Assembly (NCBI GenBank): GCA_025677825.1
Contig: JAIXMO010000026.1
Location: 186,001 to 250,000 of the forward strand
Direction of reading: 5' to 3'
Source of the DNA: Helicostylum pulchrum
Taxonomy: Eukaryota > Mucoromycota > Mucoromycetes > Mucorales > Mucoraceae
Length of the DNA stretch: 64,000 nucleotides
Shown: positions 37,433 through 49,900 of the stretch, one piece after another
Layout: each line of letters opens with the position of its first letter
Numbering within the stretch: position 1 is the first letter of the stretch
Made by a program: the position numbers and the translations under genes
Notes under the pieces: generated by a model
Told to the model about the DNA's origin: nothing
Databases searched by the model: none
What the model saw: only the letters and a program-made list of their open reading frames with translations

Positions 37433-39715
37433 ATGACGAGAAATGCTTTCGAGTCTGTTTCAATAACCACCACTGTGCCGTTTCAAAGCAGTACAGACTT
37501 ACTCTCACCTAATAATACAATAAGACAACGAGGCTTACTAGACATTAGCCCTTCTAAAACCTCTGCTCCTAATCTACCTTTTCAATTTGGTAGTTCTACA
37601 AGAAAGCACTGGCGTTGGTGGAATTATCTATTTTTACTGGTAGGTGCTTTATCCTGTATCGAATTCATTTTGTTCTTGGTCAGTAGTACATTATTAACTA
37701 ACGCTTCTGAGCCTATCACATTCAGTAAGAAACAATAAATACAGAAATAAAATAAAACTGGAACTAACACCCCTTTTTAAGCACTTCGAAATTATCCAAA
37801 ATTGCCTTATCAGCCATTAGATACGACTACAAGCATTGATCTGCCTTCTGACAGTGAAGTATACCATGTGACAAAAGAGTTTGGACCGGCGACTATGGGC
37901 GGTATGGGTATGATCCTAACAGCAATTACTCAAGCACAACTACAAACAGGAAAAATCACACCTTACGTCGTGTTACCTTTTTACTCATTTTTAAAAAAGC
38001 AAGAACAATATGCTATAAAAAAGACTGTTGATTTAGTTATCACTATACGTAACGAGCGAGGTGAACCAGAAGCAGTTGAATTTAAAGTTTCAGAACTCAA
38101 GTATGATTTCAACCCAATTGATGATTTTGAACTATTAACGGAAGAAGAAAAATTCGAAATTACTTCCTCTACAGTAAAGTCCAAAACAGTTAAGATTTAC
38201 TTGATTGGTCCTGCAAAATCAGGACCCTTAAAAAAAGCGTTTCGAGCTAATACGATTACAGAGATTTATTCCTCTCCAAAGGGTTTACCACAAGAATGGA
38301 AAGATCAGTACTTTGTAAAAGCAGTGGCTTCGTTTTTAACTTGGAAAGCAGCAGGTAAACACGAACAATCGTTGTTTGCACCACTTAATGTATCTCAGCC
38401 TCGCGTTGATATTGTTCATTTACATGGGGCTACCAACGCATACGTTACGAAATATCTTACAGAATACGAAAGACAAATGGGCTCTACTCCGCCTACCGTA
38501 GTATACACCTTGCATGATTATTTGGATGAACTACAGTACACAAATGCGTTAGGAAATGTTCAAAAGTTCTTAAATGCACCTCGTGCTGGTCATACAATTG
38601 AACAAGATATTCAAGATATTTTAAAACCTTATACATTTGGTAAAGATCGTACCTTTATGTCACCTATGGCTATCGATTTAGCTGATATGGTGACATTTGT
38701 TAGCGCAAGTATGGCAAAAGATATGATTGAGGGTAGATTAAACTTTTATTTAAAGGAAGTTGTTATGGATAATTTATTACAAAAAGCAAAAGCTGGTAAA
38801 TTTTATGGTATCAGCAATGGCTTGGATTTTACCAGTAGTATCAATCCTTTTACTGAAACCAAATTAATTGAACATGAATTAGACTACCCAGCATTTGCAA
38901 AATTCATGATTGAAACCAAGTTAGAAACTGGTCTAATTGGTAACGATTGGACACTATCTACTGAAAAACTGGACTTCGTAACAGAAAGTAAAAGGAGAGC
39001 AAAACAATACTTGGTTGAACAAGGATTGTTACTTGCTTCCGATATAAATAGACCTTTGGTTTTGTTTGTTGGTAGATTTCAATACAACAAGGGCTTAGAA
39101 ACATTTGAAGATGCTGCCAGATTATTTAAATCGCATGATATGAAATTTGCTATCATTGGTCAACCTAATAATTACCCATTAAAATGGGTTGAAAGATTGG
39201 CTTCAAATTATCCAGAGGATATTGTATTGATGACTCAGATCGATGAACAAAGAGATTGGTTAATATATTTTAGAGCTGCTGCTGATTTTGTCTATGTACC
39301 CAGTATCACTGAAAGTTTTGGTTTAGTAGCTGTAGAAGGCTTAATGTTTGGCTCTTCGGTTATTTCAACAGGAACTGGTGGTATGGCCGAGTTTTTGATT
39401 GACAGACAAGTAGATGAGGATACTTTAACTGTCCAAATAGATGGTTCTTATATTCAAAGTGATTATCAATTCAATGCTTATTTATTTGACCTTTCTGTTC
39501 CTGACCAATTATCAAAGGCTATCGGACGTGCTGCTAAAGATTATCAATATATCAAACAAGATATTATGTTACACGAAGAATATATCTTGCGAATGATGAT
39601 GAGTGCCTACGCGTTAGGTTGGGACAGGGGCAATGATCAAGGTCCTGTTTATGATTATTTACGTGTCTATCAAAAGGCTATTCAAGAAAAACGAGAATCC
39701 AGCTCTTTCAAGTAA
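37433..39715 (+). CDS. Membrane-anchored GT5 (glycogen/starch synthase-like) glycosyltransferase
   Basis: Two exons (37433-37724 and 37782-39715). The 57-nt intron has an ACTAAC branch point and joins NASEPITF to TLRNYPKLPYQ. The N-terminus is cytosolic and Ser/Thr-rich, with a single membrane anchor (WNYLFLLVGALSCIEFILFLVSS), so a type II topology is likely. The lumenal part has the GT5-like opening KEFGPATMGGMGMILTAI, VDIVHLHGATNAYV, VVYTLHDYLDELQYT, the central VTFVSASMAKDMIEG, and the GT-B C-domain: RPLVLFVGRFQYNKGLETF, FAIIGQPNN, and SITESFGLVAVEGLMFGSS with the nucleotide-sugar Glu. Fungal glycogen synthase is normally GT3, while GT5 domains in fungi are known as parts of α-1,3-glucan synthases. 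A stand-alone anchored version is notable; a wall or secretory-pathway glucan role is inference. Confidence 0.82.
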
Positions 39716-40637
39716 CATACTAATTTTTTGTTGTCGTTGCTGTTGTTGTTATTACTACTTACTACATTTTACTACTTTTACTAAATTAATAAATCCATAA
39801 TAGAATACTTAATATATGTATATATATATATAAATTATTACTTACCTGGCCTGATATGTTTCAGTTATACATTAAACTTAGATAATCACGTCCTCGTGTC
39901 AAGTCCACGAGCTATTTATATTGACATAACAAAACATCTGATTTCTACTTTTTTGATTACTTTAAAACTAGTCGAATACATGTGTATTATATATACATGC
40001 TATACTTCACTGTAAATTACAACTAAAGATAAACCTACTACACTCACATTAAAAAAAGTCACCCGATTTTTAGGATATTCTTGCTTTATTAGATTCATTA
40101 TATGTACATAGTTATGTCCTTCGCCTGTATCACACAGCTTTACAAACCATTCATAAGTAATAGAGAAACTCTAATATTGTCAATAAAACAGGTTATTTTT
40201 AAAAAAGAACAATAAGCTCCTTTCTTAATATTTTATAATGTAAATAATCTATCTGCTTCAAAAAAATTATGATGGCTTAATATTTAAAAATAGCAAAATG
40301 ATTTTTTTCAAAGTTGTTTCTCAAGTATTTTTACTACGCAAAATCCAATAATGTACAAAGAATCTATAATTAGTAAGATAAGTGGATACTTGAAACTTTA
40401 GAAAATAGATCGGAAGTACTTGGCCGGTACCGCCGGTAAGCAACTTGGAATAAATACTCTGAATACGGAATGGTATCAGCGTTATTACTTCATATTTGGA
40501 GTGTAAATATTGTAATAAACAAGGATACAAAAGTAAGGCAAATATGAAATGTAAACTTTACGAAAGTCTTAAATACAGCCGATAAAGGTAGTTTTATTTT
40601 GAAAAAGTATATATAATAGCTCTATTTACTTATTGCT
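39716..40637. other. AT-rich intergenic DNA
   Basis: No supported gene. A minus frame at 40321-40530 has no domain. TATATA-type repeats lie at about 39815-39835. The right end borders a decayed element-like ORF. Confidence 0.5.
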
Positions 40638-41290
40638 TTGCATAAAAGTCGGTCTTTCATGTTTAACAAAAAGCAGCCAAAAGGATTGGTTAAAACGGGT
40701 ACAACTGACGCTATCTTTAGTAGCTACCACCTTCCTGGCCACCCTAGTTTTCATTCCAAGAGTTGCAAAAACCATATGGAAACAAAAGACGAATTAATGA
40801 AGGTACACTATATCTCAGCTGATCATTGGAAAAAGACCTACAAGTTCAAAGATGATGACAACCAGACTTTTGTCAGTTTGGAATGACTTCAAACGTAAAC
40901 GTCGTCACAGTCAGTGTATCTCAAAAGATCAAATATTGAATTTATCAAAAGATTTTGCTTATCAATATACCAAGGATTGTTGATGTGTCTGAAGTAAGTA
41001 AACAAAAATATAGTAAATATCTAAAAGCGCTTTACAGAACTTCCAAGTACAAAAAAATGGTAACTAATAATTATCAGTATCTGATTTTGGAAAAATATAA
41101 GACCAACTTCATTTTCTTCAATTTAGAGAATAATCCACTGATGGGTTCTTTCACCGCAAACCAATACTGCCAAGTTTCTTTTGTTCTGCCCATGGCCCTT
41201 TTAACAGGTTGTTTACTACTTACCAGCACTCTTCTTTCTTCCGTCAACCTGAAAAGTAAATTTCTGTTGGGGTGTGTAAACTTGTTATAA
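40638..41290 (+). pseudogene. Decayed plus-strand ORF cluster, probable element-derived
   Basis: Three short frames read as one broken protein. The first, 40638-40886, ends HWKKTYKFKDDDNQTFVSLE. An overlapping frame (about 40860-40983) gives RLLSVWNDFKRKRRHSQCI and LNLSKDFAYQYTKDC before TGA. The third, 40955-41290, contains KQKYSKYLKALYRTSKYKK and SFTANQYCQVSF. The Lys/Arg-rich central part and the smooth sense across frames imply at least two frame losses. I do not recognise the family with confidence. Repeat-derived DNA is the likeliest explanation, and it lies between two gene-poor flanks. It could also be a poorly resolved multi-intron gene. Confidence 0.42.
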
Positions 41291-42160
41291 TCTTGTTAAA
41301 CGAAAAAAACATGCGTAAAAAAAGGATTGTGCATTTTTCCATTGGGTAACGTCTTTGGAAAAGGATCTACTGCTACATTATTTCCTTAAAGTTCGATTGG
41401 ATGTTAAAACACGTTCTCTTAAGTTTTGATAGTCACACCAAAAAAAAAAAAAAGTAGTATAATTAATTAAAGCATGTATCTTAATTACGATCATTAATGT
41501 AATACACGATGGAATAGTCTTTTATGATATAATCATTTAGTAGTGGTGTCATAAACGAGTTATTTTTGACATAGAACGTTCCCTTTTAAGGCAATACTAG
41601 CATCGAAAAAATGTATTCTATACACGCCACACTTGTGACTTGTCTTATTTTACAATACAAATATACAAACGCAAGCGATGTAAAATATTAAATTTCAGAT
41701 CTACGCTTTTTTTTGTAACCCAATAATATGTCTACCTTTTTTGAATTAAGGGTAAACAAGTAATATAGAAACGGGGGATATAAGCAGAAAAGTATACGCG
41801 TGTAAGTGTATAATAGAGTGAATATGTGAGTATGTGCGTGCGTGTGTACATATGTGCTGGTAAATTTCTTTCTCCGCCTCTGGATATCTTTTTTTCTTTT
41901 TCTTTATTCTTTCTTCTCTTCCATCTCCCTTTCTTTCTTTTTTCTTTTTTTTTTACAACTCCTTTTTTTGTATATTTATATAAAAAGTAATCTTTTTTCT
42001 AGTAAAAAAAAAACATAAATACACACAAAGATACCAGTTGTTTCTTCTTTTTCGTACAAAAAAAGAAAGAATAACTAAAGCGAGAGAGAAAGAGAAAAGA
42101 GAATAATTATTAAAAATAAAGGAACAGGAACTTCCCTTCGGGGATAATAAATATACTGAA
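41291..42160. promoter_or_regulatory. Long upstream region and leader of the zinc-finger gene
   Basis: 870 bases without an ORF. The last 300 bases are strongly pyrimidine-rich (TTTCTTTTT blocks), then A-rich, which is common in long fungal 5' leaders. A compact UUCG-tetraloop hairpin lies at 42133-42144, just ahead of the ATG at 42161. Confidence 0.45.
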
Positions 42161-45100
42161 ATGGATATACAACAACAAGAAACTAATAGCTTTTATTCAC
42201 CTAACCAAAACCAATTTGATCAACAACAAGCAATGTCACTTAATAATAGTAACAACAGTAGTAACAACACTACCCCAATTCAATTGCAACAACATTTATA
42301 TTCATCCAACGAACTTGAACATATAAGTAACAATAATAGCTCTCAAATGAATAACTCTCCAACCCCTATAAACGTCATGACAATGGTAACTATTATATGA
42401 ATTACCCTTTATTTCCTCCCCCTCCCCTTTTTTGTTTTTTTTTTGTTTTGTTTTTCGCTCTTTTTTTTTCTTTTTTTTTTTTGTAAACCTAGTCACTTAC
42501 ACTTTTTTAATAGGCTAATCAATCACCTCAGTTATCAGTGATGGATAGCTTATCTCATGATAACCAAATGTTTGGTGTAGCGACTTCCTCTACTAATTCT
42601 GACTTGAGCTATGCAGATAGCACCTTAAGTTATGCTGAACATGACCCTCAGATACTACAACAAATTGCCCGACAACAAAACCAGCACCAAATATTAAGTG
42701 ATATGATGAACACGCAAGAACATCATCCTATTGTTCCTTCGCAACGTACTATGGATCAACATCAATGTAAGTTAGAAGAAGAACAAGAGCGTGTAGCTGC
42801 CGCAGCACAACAAGTCATGGCTCAACAAATGGCTCAACAATTTGCTATATTGCAACAGCACCAAGTCCCCTCTCAATCAACTGAACATATGTTGCAACAA
42901 CAACAACAACAACAACATCAACAGCCAAATGATCATTTAATACAACAACATCATCAAGTTGCTTCTCAATCTAATGAACATTTAATGCATCAAGTTACAT
43001 CTCAACCCTTGCAACAACAACAAACAGACCATTTAATGCAACAACATCAAGTTCCGTCTCAATCTACTAACGAACATCTTATGTCTCAGCATCAAGTACC
43101 TTCTCAGCCTAACGAACAGTTAATTCAACAGCATCAAGCATCTTCTCAAACAAACGATCATTTAATGCAGCAACAGCAGCAACAGCAGCAACAGCAGCAG
43201 CAACATCAGGTACCTTCTCAGCCTACTGATCATTTATTACAACAGCACCAAGTTGTTTCTCAGTCAAACGATCATTTATTGCAGCAGCATCAAATTCCCT
43301 CTCAGAATAATGACCACTTGATGCAACAACATCAAGTCTCGTCCCAACCAAACGAGCATCTCTTGCAACAGCAGCAACAACAACATCAAGTTACTTCTCA
43401 GCCAAATGAGCATTTGTTACAACAACAGCATCAGCCAAATGAGCACTTGTTACAACAACAGCATCAGCCAAATGAGCACTTATTACAGCAACAGCATCAG
43501 CCAAATGAGCACTTATTACAGCAACAGCATCAGTCAAACGAACACTTGTTACAGCAACAACAGCAAGCTCAAGCTCAGCAGCAAGCTCAACAACGAGCCC
43601 AGGCTCAAAGACAGCAACATCAACAAGCTCAACAACAACATGGGCAACCAAATGAACATTTGATCCAACAACAACAACAACAACAGCAAAGCATACAACA
43701 GCAGCAACCAAGACAGATACTGACTGTAAATACTGACATGATTCATTCTCCTACTGCTTCCTCCTCTCAAGACACACCTCACGTTGTGCTCTCACAAATG
43801 TCGAACCTCAGTAGCCCCAACACGCCTACGTCTGGTGGTGGTGGTGGTGGTGGTGGTGGTAGCCCCATTCACCAAGTGAAAAGTGATAATATTTCGTTAC
43901 ATAACGCTATTGTACAACAACAGTTTCAACAACAACAACAAAACATGGTATTTATTGACGAAACCAGTATGTGTGGTACTAAGCGACCCAGCGAGGAAAC
44001 CGTAGGACGTAACAAGAAATCCAGAAGACACACTGTATCTAGTTCATTTCCTCCTGTCTTAAACATTGAAACCAAGAACTTGTCTGGTTCTGCTCCACGA
44101 TCTGCTGCTGCTGTAGACCCTTATCAACAACAGTTTGTTATGGAAGATGATCGTAAGCAACAACAAAAACAAGCGTTGGGTTTAATTGCGATACCGCCTC
44201 CACCTACTCCTCAAGAATTAGGGTTGCATCCTATTGGTACCACTGCTAAGGATTATGAAAACATGACTAGAGAACAGTTGATTGCTCGTTTAATTGTATT
44301 GGAAGGAGAAAGATTAAATACTCAGCATACAAGTAAATCAGTTGCGGAGGAAGAAGAGGATGATGGTAATGTTAGTCCTAATACACCTACTGTAACATCT
44401 GCTACACCTGTTGATGAAGATAAATCTACTATTGATGATGAAGAAGAAGAGGAAGAGGATGAAACATCGTCTTTATTATTAGCAAATAATACTGAAGAAT
44501 CAAAAGTGCAAATTCAATGTAAATGGAAAGAATGTGGTCAAATATTTTATGATTTGCAGAAACTGATATCTCATATTAATGACACACATGTTGGAAGTGG
44601 AAAGGTAAAGAAGAAGAATACTAATAAAGTGTATTTCTTTTTTCTTGTTACTAACTTGTATATAGCCAACTTATTGCTGTGAGTGGGATAATTGTCAAAG
44701 AAATCAAAAACCTTTTACAAAGAGACATAAAATGTATAATCATCTTCGTACACATACAGGTGAACGCCCATTTGTTTGCTCAAAATCCGGATGTGGTAAA
44801 CGTTTCTCCCGCCCCGACTCTTTAACGACACATATAAAGACGCACTCCAACGTGCGACCATTCATATGTGTTGCTAAAGGATGCGGTAAAGCATACTACC
44901 ACTCTAGATCACTAAAGAAGCATGAAAAAACACACGAAGTGGCTACTACTACGCCCATTTTATCTACACCTAATAGTGTAATTCAATACTCTTCAACGAC
45001 TACGAATAATACACCTTACAGTAGCAATCCTGTAGATTATTTAAATAGTCAAATACATCAAATACACAGTCAATCACTTCCCAATTCGCCCCATCCTTCT

Positions 45101-45292
45101 TTAACTCAACAAAATAACTTTGCTTTATCTTCCTCGTCTCACGTCAAGGTTTATACCCCTTCAAATAATATCTTGTCATTTCCTCCAGCGGGTATGGTCG
45201 AACAACAACAACAAGATCAATTAATTTCTCAACAGCAAATGTATGATTCTGCGAATCAACAACAGCAGAATTTTGAATATAAGCTTTCATAA
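42161..45292 (+). CDS. GLI/ZIC-type C2H2 transcription factor with Gln-rich tandem repeat
   Basis: Three exons (42161-42385, 42514-44604, 44666-45292; the last intron has a TTACTAAC branch point). The N-terminus is Asn/Gln/Ser-rich. Residues encoded by about 42860-43560 form a tandem repeat of roughly 14 residues (HQVxSQxNEHLLQQ), which collapses into near-identical 11-residue copies near 43420-43560. Then come a Gly9 run, a basic GTKRPSEETVGRNKKSRRH stretch (NLS) and an acidic region. The DNA-binding part has about four C2H2 fingers: CKWKECGQIFYDLQKLISHI, CEWDNCQRNQKPFTKRHKMY, CSKSGCGKRFSRPDSLTTH and CVAKGCGKAYYHSRSLKKH, with the TGERPF linker. Finger 1 and the wide C-x4-C spacing of finger 2 are GLI/ZIC-like. 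The last finger is split from finger 1 by the intron. Target genes are unknown. Confidence 0.87.
42862..43560 (+). repeat. Coding minisatellite, 14-residue and 11-residue units
   Basis: About 15 imperfect units of H-Q-V-x-S-Q-x-N-[DE]-H-L-[LM]-Q-Q followed by five shorter H-Q-[PS]-N-E-H-L-L-Q-Q-Q units (33 bp each, 43427-43560) that differ by only a few bases. Pure CAA/CAG stretches occur between units (43168-43206). Confidence 0.88.
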
Positions 45293-45504
45293 AAAAAGCT
45301 TTCATAGACCTTCTTTCCAATAAAAAAAAAAAAAAAAAGCGGTGCTTCATTTTTTTTTTTTTTGTTCTTTACTCTAACAAAAAAGCCACAACTCTTTATA
45401 TCGGACTTGTTTTACCCTTTTTCACTTTCTTTTTTTTTTTTTTTTTCTTCTTTCTTTCAAATTAAAGCAAAACTTTAACATACATCTTTTTTATTTGATC
45501 AGTA

Positions 45505-46945
45505 ATGGTAAGATGAAAATAAAATTTACATCGATTTTATTAGTTACCAACAATCTTTATCAAACTTAGAAACTTAAAGTATTATCTCGCTCTTCCAACG
45601 ACTATGTACGTGAGCGTGCTCAAGATATTCACAAAGTTCAACGTAACCTGGACCCAAGTGCTCATCCCTTCGAACAAGGCAGAGAATACACTCGAGCACT
45701 CAACTCTGTAAAATTAGACCGCATGTTCGCTAAACCATTTATTGGCTCTTTAGACGGTCATATTGACGGTGTTTATTGTTTAACAAAGCATCCTTCAAAG
45801 TTAAACAGTATGATTTCCGGTAGTGGCGATGGTGAAATTCGTATTTGGGATATATCCGAGCAAAACACAACATGGAGAGTTCAGGGACATCGCGGTATGG
45901 TGACTGGTGTATGTCCCGGTAAGCAAGATGGTAAATTCTTATCTTGCTCAACCGATAAAACTGTCAAAATTTGGGGCGAAGATACAGATCCTGTCGAAAC
46001 CTATTTGGGTAAACATGCCTTCACTGGTTTATCACATCATCGTACCGATCCTATCTTTGCCACTTCCGGTGGCACGGTAGAAGTATGGGATGAATCTAGA
46101 TCTGAACCCATTCATGATTTCGCTTGGGGTGCTGATTCTTACCAAACCGTCAAATTCAATCAAGTACAAACTAATATCTTTGCTTCTTGTGGTACTGATC
46201 GTACCGTTGTACTTTATGATTTAAGAACCAGTAAACCATTATCCAAGTTGGTCATGTCTTTAAAGACAAACGCAATTGCTTGGAATCCTATGGAAGCTTA
46301 TGTTTTCACCACCGGTAGTGAAGATCATAATGCCTATACTTTTGATATGAGAAATATGAAGTCTGCAAAGAATGTATTGAAAGACCATGTTTCTGCCATG
46401 TAAGTTTTTATAATTATTATCAGTAACATTGTAAAACTTACCTTTTTTCTCGAATTAGTATGGACGTCGATTATTCTCCCACTGGTCAAGAAATCGTTAC
46501 AGGTTCTTATGATCGTACAATTCGTCTTTACGATGTCGGTAGTGGTCACAGTAGAGATTGTTACCATACCAAGCGTATGCAAAGAATCTTCGCAGTTCAA
46601 TATTCTATGGATAGTAAATATGTTTTGTCAGGTTCAGACGATGGTAATATTCGTATTTGGAAGGCACATGCCAATGAAAAGATTGGTGTCAAGGACTGGC
46701 GTGAAAAGAACAAGTTGGAATACTCTGACAAATTGAGAGAGAGATACGGTCATATGAGTGAGATCCGTAGAATCGATAAACATAGAAGAACTCCCAAGGA
46801 TATCAAATTGGCTGATAGTACAAAGAAGGAGATGTTGAAGGCCGAAAAGAGAAAGGAAGAATTAAGACGTAAACATTCCAAGAAATTAGATGCCGTTAAG
46901 CGTGTGCCTGAAAGAGAAAAGGCAATTATTGGTATTGCTAAATAA
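45505..46945 (+). CDS. SOF1: SOF1/DCAF13 WD40 protein (SSU processome)
   Basis: WD-repeat protein of the U3 snoRNP/small-subunit processome, needed for 18S rRNA maturation. Three exons: exon 1 codes only for the initiator Met (45505-45507), then a 62-nt intron, exon 2 (45570-46399) and exon 3 (46459-46945). The join gives MKLKVLSRSSNDYVRE, which matches the family N-terminus (MKVKMLSRNPDNYVRE in animals), and this is why I chose it. Signature segments are DPSAHPFEQGREYTRALNSV, RMFAKPFIGSLDGHIDGV, TNAIAWNPMEAY, EDHNAYTFDMRN, MDVDYSPTGQEIVTGSYD and YHTKRMQRIFAV. The C-terminal Sof1 box (REKNKLEYSDKLRERYGHM, IRRIDKHRRTPKDI) and the Lys-rich tail are complete. Confidence 0.95.
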
Positions 46946-49900
46946 TAATCTCCACTTTTGTTATATATATATATTCTTTCTCCCTCCCTTCCCTCCTTAC
47001 TTCTCACTTATTAGATGTGCTTGTATATTATTAAACCTCTTTGCATTCCCCCATATATTACAAGCTCATTCTTTTTTTCTAAAAACAAAAAAAAAAACTC
47101 TCTTTTTGCCTTGTGCAAAATAAATTGTAACATAATAATAATAACCACAACTATTTAAATATTCCGCCTTTTAAAGCACTATTTGTAATTACTATTTGTA
47201 CACAGGAACCCTTTTGCCCCTTAAGAAAAATTTACCTAAAGATGTCCATTGGAATATAGTCATCAGGTTTTTTTTTTTTTTGCCCGACAAGCATGGCCGT
47301 AAAATGCAATTATTTCCCCCTCCCCCCCCCCCCCCCCCTTTGTAACAGGCATGCGGTTCTTGTGTCTCCTGAAATAACAAATAAACCCCCCAATTGTTCC
47401 CGACTATTCCAACATGTTCAACACTTGTCACCCCTCGCCATTTTTAAAAAAACTTTATTTTGCTGTATTTATGATTACAAACGTGGTCACACAGCCGAAC
47501 TTATCGGATAAACAAATGATTAACTAATCCATCATGTTTTTATTTTACGCATGTATATATCTTTATTTCAAACCTTGGACAATTCGTTTGACTGATTCGT
47601 TTTTTTTTTTTTTTTTTTTTTCGTCGTGCACTAAAATTAACCTTCTACCCACTTTTAGATGTAATGAAAATCGCGATAATAGTAATTAAACGCGCGAATG
47701 ATTCGGAACGGTACGTGCTATAAAAAAAATTAACATCCATTTTAAATACTCCATCGAGCTTGTTAGAGTAAAAAGTCGTTTTACTCTAGCGCTGTCTCGA
47801 AATGTCCTTATTTGCATATTCCATATAGTGGTGAAACAGCATGTAAAGCCAAGTAAAGCAAAAGGTCTAGGTACAGAAACATGATACCATTTTGATCGGT
47901 GCTTCGATCAATCGTATCGATCTTCTACTATTTACAGCAAAATATTCAACTATCAACAGTAAAAAGAAAGTTACCCATGCTAAGCTGGCTTTTTTTTTTT
48001 TTACTTTTCTTAAAAGTATTCGCTATAATGGTGATGTTAGCAGTATTACTTCGAAAGAACTATTCTTTTATCCTTACAAGTATTAAAAAATTAAATCTAT
48101 CAAAAAAAAAAGGCGCATGAAGAGCGCGCCGAGCTGCCATTTCAAACAGACGGGTAATTTAGTGCTATCTACAGCCAGTAGTACTATCTTGTAAGCTACA
48201 GAAAGAAGGAGGTTTTTGTATTTCAATCAGATAAGAACACCTATTAGTAATATACTGTCTGTCTGCTAATGAATATTTACTTTTCAGCCCAGTCTACGTA
48301 AAGAACGTAAAAAAAAAAAAAAAAAAAAAAAAAAGTGGCTGAAAAATACAAACTATCATAGCCGACAAACAGCGATGAAAAACTATCTAGTTTAAAACGA
48401 AAAAAACCTTTTTTTTTAAGAAAGAAAAAAAAATCGGTAAAAGATAATCGGATTACTCACAATACTAAAGCTCTTGTTGTTTTAATTATAAGGGCGGGAA
48501 AAAAGTATCAGAGTTCTATTTTACAAGCTAGAGCTGTACAGAGACGGTATAATCACTATGGCGAGTTTTTCTTTTTAAAAAAAAAAAATCTTTTTTCAAT
48601 CGTACGAAATAAGTTTGTATTACGTTGTACAATGCATGTCGCAATATATGGAATAATTTGGTACAAAAGATAACTTTGCAGCATTTTACAACATCTAATT
48701 TGACACTTTAAAATACACTATAATTACAACATATTCAAGAATGAATGGGATGAAATTAATTTTTGGATCAGCTTGCACCGATTCCGATTTCATTGTAAGT
48801 CATTTTCTAAATTCAATGAGACAGGAGGGGACGACTAGTTTAGTAAAAAAAAAAAAATGATATTACAATCTCCGTACTCTCGGGCGCTATCCCTTTTTTT
48901 CCCTCAATAGATCCAACTTTTCTTTTTTTCGCGTCGTATGTAGAAATTTCTAAAGTTGAAATTAAATTGTGATACAAGCTGTTTTAAATATTTTGGCGGA
49001 AAAAAAAAACCTTTTACTATCGAAACGTTTCTTAAACGATACGTCCCAGGGGACTCTTCATCTGGTTTTTTTTTTAGATATCAGATGAAATCTTTTTTTC
49101 ATGCCAATTTTTAAGAAGGTACTACTTTTTCCTTGTGTTCATTTTTTTTTTAAAAAAAAAAGTCGCGTGGCCTAAAATAGTATAGCAAAATTTTATTGTA
49201 TTAGATATATACTCTTGTATATGTGTAACGAACAATTTTGTATTGTAGGGTGAATAGCAATCATCCTGTAAAGGTCAGTTCATTTTACTTTTTTCTGTAC
49301 GTTATATGTATATATAACATTATGTACATTTAATATTAATAGTTTGTAACGGTAGCTATAAATAATTTGATTCGTTCTATTTCCGTTTAATGACTATAGG
49401 AAACAAACATTTGTGTATCGAAAATGCTATTGGTGGCTGTTATTGTTACATGCATGATAAAATTTTACGTAATTGTTCCGTGAAAGTCAAACCTTATGGA
49501 TAATCTTTCGGGTAAGGATTCAATTCACCAATTGCATTCATTAATCAGCTTTTTCTTTAAAAAAAGAAGGGCTCACTAATATATGTGCAGCCTAATAATT
49601 GATTTTCTTATCTTTTTTTTAAAAGGGACATCTAAATATAATTTAGTGCATTTTACCGATTTAGGCGTGACGTCCGATCCGACGACTCACTTAAGAGCGA
49701 TGAGAACATTATTTTAAAGTTTATTAAATTATATGCTGAAATCAAAAAAAAAAAAAAAAAAAAAATTAGCAAAGTTTCATTTTTTATTCTTAAAAGTCAT
49801 TGTTTTTACTTATAAAAACCGTAATTTATGATAGTGTTCGATTGAAGAATAACAACAACGAAAATTTTAATCTAAAAGCAATCGTATGTAGTAGTTTCTA

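Noticed and set aside
43391..43782. Val/Ala- and Leu-rich antisense ORFs
   Set aside because: Shadows of the CAA/CAG repeat in the zinc-finger gene.
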